From: Candidatus Gastranaerophilales bacterium
GTDB taxonomy: Bacteria > Cyanobacteriota > Vampirovibrionia > Gastranaerophilales > Gastranaerophilaceae
Length of the DNA stretch: 36,112 nucleotides
Direction: 5' to 3'
Assembly: GCA_944325075.1 (NCBI GenBank)
Contig: CALUYU010000019.1
Span: forward strand, 1-36,112
In this document: positions 34,401 through 36,112 of the stretch, piece after piece
Layout: each line of letters starts with the position of its first letter
Numbering within the stretch: the stretch's first letter is position 1
Notes under the pieces: generated by a model
What the model was told of the DNA's origin: nothing
Seen by the model: only the letters and a program-made list of their open reading frames with translations
Databases searched by the model: none
Made by a program: the position numbers and the translations under genes

Positions 34401-35556
34401 GGCAAGTTATGCCACGAATTCTGCATTGAATCTTGCTAACGGAAATCTTTTAGGGGCCGCAGCAAACATTGGCGCTGCTGCTTTAAGTTTCGCAAATGTC
34501 ACATATTCAAATACAACTTCTATGCAAAGTGTCAGAGCGGCCGGAGCCATAGGGGCCCAGAGTGTCGCAGAAATTTTTGACCGTTCTTCTTCCGCGGAAG
34601 TCGCAGCGACTGCTGGCCAAGAAACTGTTGATCAAGCTGTTTCAACTGCTGCTGATATAGAAAATCAGACCGGCGACGGGAATTCTACTCCGAGAGAACC
34701 TGGAAACGGCGTTTCCCCTGAGCAGGCAATAACACCAGAAACAGATTTAACTAGCGGAAACAATACTCAGGCTGATACTGTTAATGAACAACAACCGGCT
34801 GAAACAACAATAACTGGCGGCCAGTCATCTGAAATTACTGCTAACTGGACTCCTGAATCGGACATTACAGCTTCAAATGCCCGCCAGGCAACTAATAATG
34901 TGAATGAAGTCGGCTTACAAACAAACAATTTGAATGATATAACAAATGCTGAAAATAGTCCTGAAGTTACAAATATCCAGGAAGAGGATGTTTCAACTGA
35001 CGCTGATATGCAGGATGAAGTTAATAATAATAATGAAACACGAATTGTTAATAGCACTGCCAAAGAGACAATTGCAGATTTTACGGCGTCTGATATTGCA
35101 GATGATGTAATTTCTGAGATATCTTCTGATATCAGCTCTGATATTGCTGATGAAGTCAATAATCAAACTGTTAATACAGTAAGCTCTGAGGCAGCTTCTG
35201 AAATAATTCCTTCAAGTGTTACGCCTTCACCTGTATCAATATCTTCACTTATTTCAGATGCCTCTGTTTCTGAATTTGAAGCGGCGGCCGCAACAAATAT
35301 GAGCAGTGTCAGCCAGGAAATTTCAATGCAGGAAGCAACAAAAACTTTATCGGATGACAATGCGGAGTTTTGGCTTAGAAATGCCGCATTAGATGTTGCC
35401 AAATCAACTATGCTTACTCAGGGAGACCGGTTGCAGCAAAAAGATACTAAAGACGAAACAAGACGAAAAGTTTTGGTACGTTTTGAACAGAAAAAACGTG
35501 ATGAAATCAAAAAAGGTATTGAAGCTGTTAATAAATCGGCCAGAATGAAACATTAA
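31462..35556 (+). CDS. Giant low-complexity protein, 1364 aa, function unknown
   Basis: Not recognised. Residues 1-120 look globular (LRADLKQYIFKRDPEKTLEA, SDDELYSYALGQIGLSF). About 145-210 is a coiled coil (QEELLQEKNMELQAQNADIN). Residues 396-443 are three copies of a 16-residue unit (PAETQTTPPAQGETVP type). Long Asn/Gln/Ser/Thr-rich stretches follow, with coiled coil near 750-810. An isolated hydrophobic stretch lies at about 950-1020 (GLGLMSIPWTYSAGVVMYNV, then LLGAAANIGAAALSF). Ser/Asp/Ile repeats are near 1215 (ISEISSDISSDIADEV). The C-terminus is basic. There is no signal peptide. AAGGA precedes the ATG. A filamentous, scaffold or surface role is possible but unproven. Confidence 0.75.
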   Translation: MYKNVEALRADLKQYIFKRDPEKTLEAKAQAIMENLRQQDKFKNFSDDELYSYALGQIGLSFANRVNTVLENSFSVLGKPSDPIWSQFTYDEILDMADDGVNVPQEFLDWANSMAAADTTSYELDTTSSTDSCTEENMNSQSDDTTLLGRQKKLQKYSSKAKAQEELLQEKNMELQAQNADINSLQNDLELNQQMIMRRIDNYSKEFELLNSRFQSGDSLTDDEIRRYKELGLILNVESQELWAQSGSVSDELENLMNEMSDADNLVDINFNIARTLDSLGVQYADEEGSKNFGSLSQTSGLFVSGDLELYAYAAQSQSLTATATTLSSDLNINSMDLQFKINMNASVADVTMQNINNIQNNNDIIYRAEPVNQENTDENNVEDLPQPEQTTSEQPAETQTTPPAQGETVPPAETQTAPSAQGETVPPAETQTTPPAQGETVLLTETQTATPEQFVSNSVAESQTMVNDVASGVQDNTNVLTGNENIIGTITQETLNIPTAETTDTQVLNSEVNTAANQVSADRNIALNDENLFRSRYNARIKEYRDLLSKVRSQNSVEAADIQSSQLINSEIEAQTADFSVSMQSYINNLNNVSSNYADVPQTVSENIQSGTNTISAGQDYTGVEQNLLAANTDNGAPSQFNQQATGQISVNPRINTVENVSTVESQAVLRNSVVDSAETFSGEGATVLRNTLSSVNLEVNNLNQQFEQALQENDLQSGTEQNTGMNNTLTVTDNSDNENVDESDAADLESTASQADIQAQDAKTQANQAVKDKKAADADLKRNVNLLNNNERQITTLSRNVSQNSELLNNINTQIQSYSEGNQSEPSANPEGSATVTRFNTVQNASDAPQAPASDINTGDDATQQETNIAQLGAIVSESQQIGQRVTSDGTTINVLENQSNSSYNQVNNLYTTKSEQADEDQKQALADAKDTQDSIETVTTIGNAFTTTKISGLGLMSIPWTYSAGVVMYNVGRYGELASYATNSALNLANGNLLGAAANIGAAALSFANVTYSNTTSMQSVRAAGAIGAQSVAEIFDRSSSAEVAATAGQETVDQAVSTAADIENQTGDGNSTPREPGNGVSPEQAITPETDLTSGNNTQADTVNEQQPAETTITGGQSSEITANWTPESDITASNARQATNNVNEVGLQTNNLNDITNAENSPEVTNIQEEDVSTDADMQDEVNNNNETRIVNSTAKETIADFTASDIADDVISEISSDISSDIADEVNNQTVNTVSSEAASEIIPSSVTPSPVSISSLISDASVSEFEAAAATNMSSVSQEISMQEATKTLSDDNAEFWLRNAALDVAKSTMLTQGDRLQQKDTKDETRRKVLVRFEQKKRDEIKKGIEAVNKSARMKH
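32647..32790 (+). repeat. Three tandem 48-bp coding repeats
   Basis: Three in-frame 48-bp units (32647-32694, 32695-32742, 32743-32790) encode P-A-E-T-Q-T-[TA]-P-[PS]-A-Q-G-E-T-V-[PL], followed by a partial fourth (TETQTATPEQ). High DNA identity between units suggests recent duplication, and the copy number could vary between strains. Confidence 0.9.
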
Positions 35557-35832
35557 TGTCTTGCCTCAGGCTCAAAAAAAAAAGCATTAAGAGTCGAGAG
35601 ACTTGATTTACCCTTTAGGGACTTAAAGTTGTAGGTTTGAGCATACTTGCCCACCTACTTTGATACCCGTTCCATCCCGCCGGCGGCGCATTGTAATGCA
35701 GTGCCTCAGGCACAAAAAGTAAGCAAAAAAGAAAGCACTATAAGTCGTGGAACTTAAATTTTAGAGGGGGACTTGAATATTTTAAGTCACAATGGGCGAA
35801 CGTGTGCGAATGAAATGAGGTAAATAAAGTAG

Positions 35833-35852
35833 GTTGGGGTTTCTACCCCAAC
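35833..35852. repeat. GTTGGG hairpin repeat copy
   Basis: GTTGGGGT (35833-35840) and ACCCCAAC (35845-35852) form a perfect 8-bp stem with loop TTCT, preceded by AGTAG-like sequence. It has the same fold as the copy at 36-54 with a different but complementary pair of bases at the loop end. Confidence 0.8.
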
Positions 35853-35863
35853 AAAATTTATTT

Positions 35864-35907
35864 GTTCACTTTTTCTTTTTGAAGGCAGGCAAAAAGAAAA
35901 AGTGAAC
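35864..35907. repeat. 17-bp perfect inverted repeat
   Basis: GTTCACTTTTTCTTTTT (35864-35880) and AAAAAGAAAAAGTGAAC (35891-35907) are exact reverse complements around GAAGGCAGGC. It could act as a terminator-like hairpin or as the end of a small non-autonomous element. A similar 14-bp one is at 287-319. Confidence 0.8.
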
Positions 35908-35955
35908 CGAAAAAGAAAAACTAGCTATATACCTTCACCGCCTTAGATAGAGTAG

Positions 35956-35974
35956 GTTGGGTTTTCAACCCAAC
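35956..35974. repeat. GTTGGG hairpin repeat copy
   Basis: GTTGGGTT (35956-35963) and AACCCAAC (35967-35974) with loop TTC, again preceded by AGTAG. Another covarying member of the hairpin family. Confidence 0.8.
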
Positions 35975-36082
35975 AACAAGAACAATTTCCCTTGCGTGCC
36001 GGACAGCGCAGCGTCATAATGTCGAGCCTCAGGCACAAAAAGAAAGCACTACGAGTCGTGAGACTAAAATTTCAAATGGGAC

Positions 36083-36110
36083 TTGAAAATTTGAAAAAAT
36101 AGTATATAAT
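36083..36110 (+). promoter_or_regulatory. Cassette promoter at window edge
   Basis: TTGAAA (36083-36088), a 16-base spacer and TATAAT (36105-36110). The last 20 bases of the window are identical to 7846-7865 at the prepilin B promoter, so another gene of that type may start just past the edge. Confidence 0.7.
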
Positions 36111-36112
36111 AA

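Larger units (their letters stand above)
35568..36088 (+). repeat. Cluster of modular A-rich repeats, right copy
   Basis: At least three related units begin near 35569, 35703 and 36026. Each has CCTCAGGC[AT]CAAAAA, an A-rich stretch with AAGCA[CT]TA, [AG]AGTCG[TA]G[AG]-ACTT or GACTAAAATTT, then GGGACTT. Exact matches of 17-20 bases link them to 341-440. The 556 bases after the giant gene contain no ORF I would call. Confidence 0.7.

Noticed and set aside
34767-35402. Ser/Val-rich minus-strand frames opposite the giant gene
   Set aside because: They are the complement of the Asp/Ile/Ser repeats, and the giant frame is continuous through the region.
35568-36088. Right-end repeat cluster as a CRISPR array
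   Set aside because: Units differ in length and sequence, there are no regular spacers, and no cas genes are present.

Overview
The window looks like a piece of chromosome from a gut-type Gastranaerophilales bacterium (Vampirovibrionia / 'Melainabacteria', the non-photosynthetic sister group of Cyanobacteria). This is an inference. It rests on the low GC content, three prepilin-like genes with the near-identical core AFTLAEVLITLGIIGVVAA, an SLH-domain envelope protein, a flagellar-type export gate, and several small proteins I can only describe as lineage-specific. No rRNA, tRNA, CRISPR array, transposase or phage gene was seen.

Layout. 1-440 is a dispersed-repeat patch (hairpins plus a modular A-rich repeat) that runs into prepilin gene A (425-1222). 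1467-3222 holds three small genes: two unknowns and a TM1266-like ACT-fold regulator. 3342-7460 carries purA and secA. 7461-8800 is intergenic DNA followed by a strong promoter and prepilin gene B, whose 5' end contains an 11-G tract. 8887-11409 (minus) has a GNAT-like protein, a remotely CheD-like protein and rimO. 11603-12253 is the well-expressed-looking prepilin C. 12449-15745 (minus) is a lapA-like / rluD-like / lspA / exported-protein cluster plus cobO. 15769-17862 has a 5-formyl-THF cyclo-ligase, a small membrane protein and gap. 18229-22080 (minus) has a family 2 glycosyltransferase with a Cys-rich tail, then tyrS-cysE-small exported protein. 22330-26103 is a flagellar/T3SS run: fliM/N-like, fliO-like, fliP, fliQ, fliR. 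26220-30892 (minus) has a Cys-rich SLH protein, an organophosphate-type MFS transporter and a DEDDh exonuclease. 30985-35556 has trxA and a 1364-residue Asn/Gln/Ser/Thr-rich protein. 35557-36112 is a second repeat patch; it ends in a copy of the promoter found upstream of prepilin B.

How the parts relate. Most genes are housekeeping: purine synthesis, secretion, tRNA charging, glycolysis, cysteine synthesis, cofactors and RNA or ribosome modification. The accessory interest lies in the cell surface. There are three type IV-prepilin-like proteins, of which A and B share both ends and differ in the middle. Prepilin B has a poly-G tract between its best start site and its body, which suggests on/off phase variation. 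A repeat family at both window edges carries covarying hairpins and a consensus promoter. In the flagellar run, the fliM/N-like gene has a perfect internal ribosome binding site and in-frame ATG in front of its C-terminal FliN-like domain, the arrangement known from type III secretion SctQ genes.
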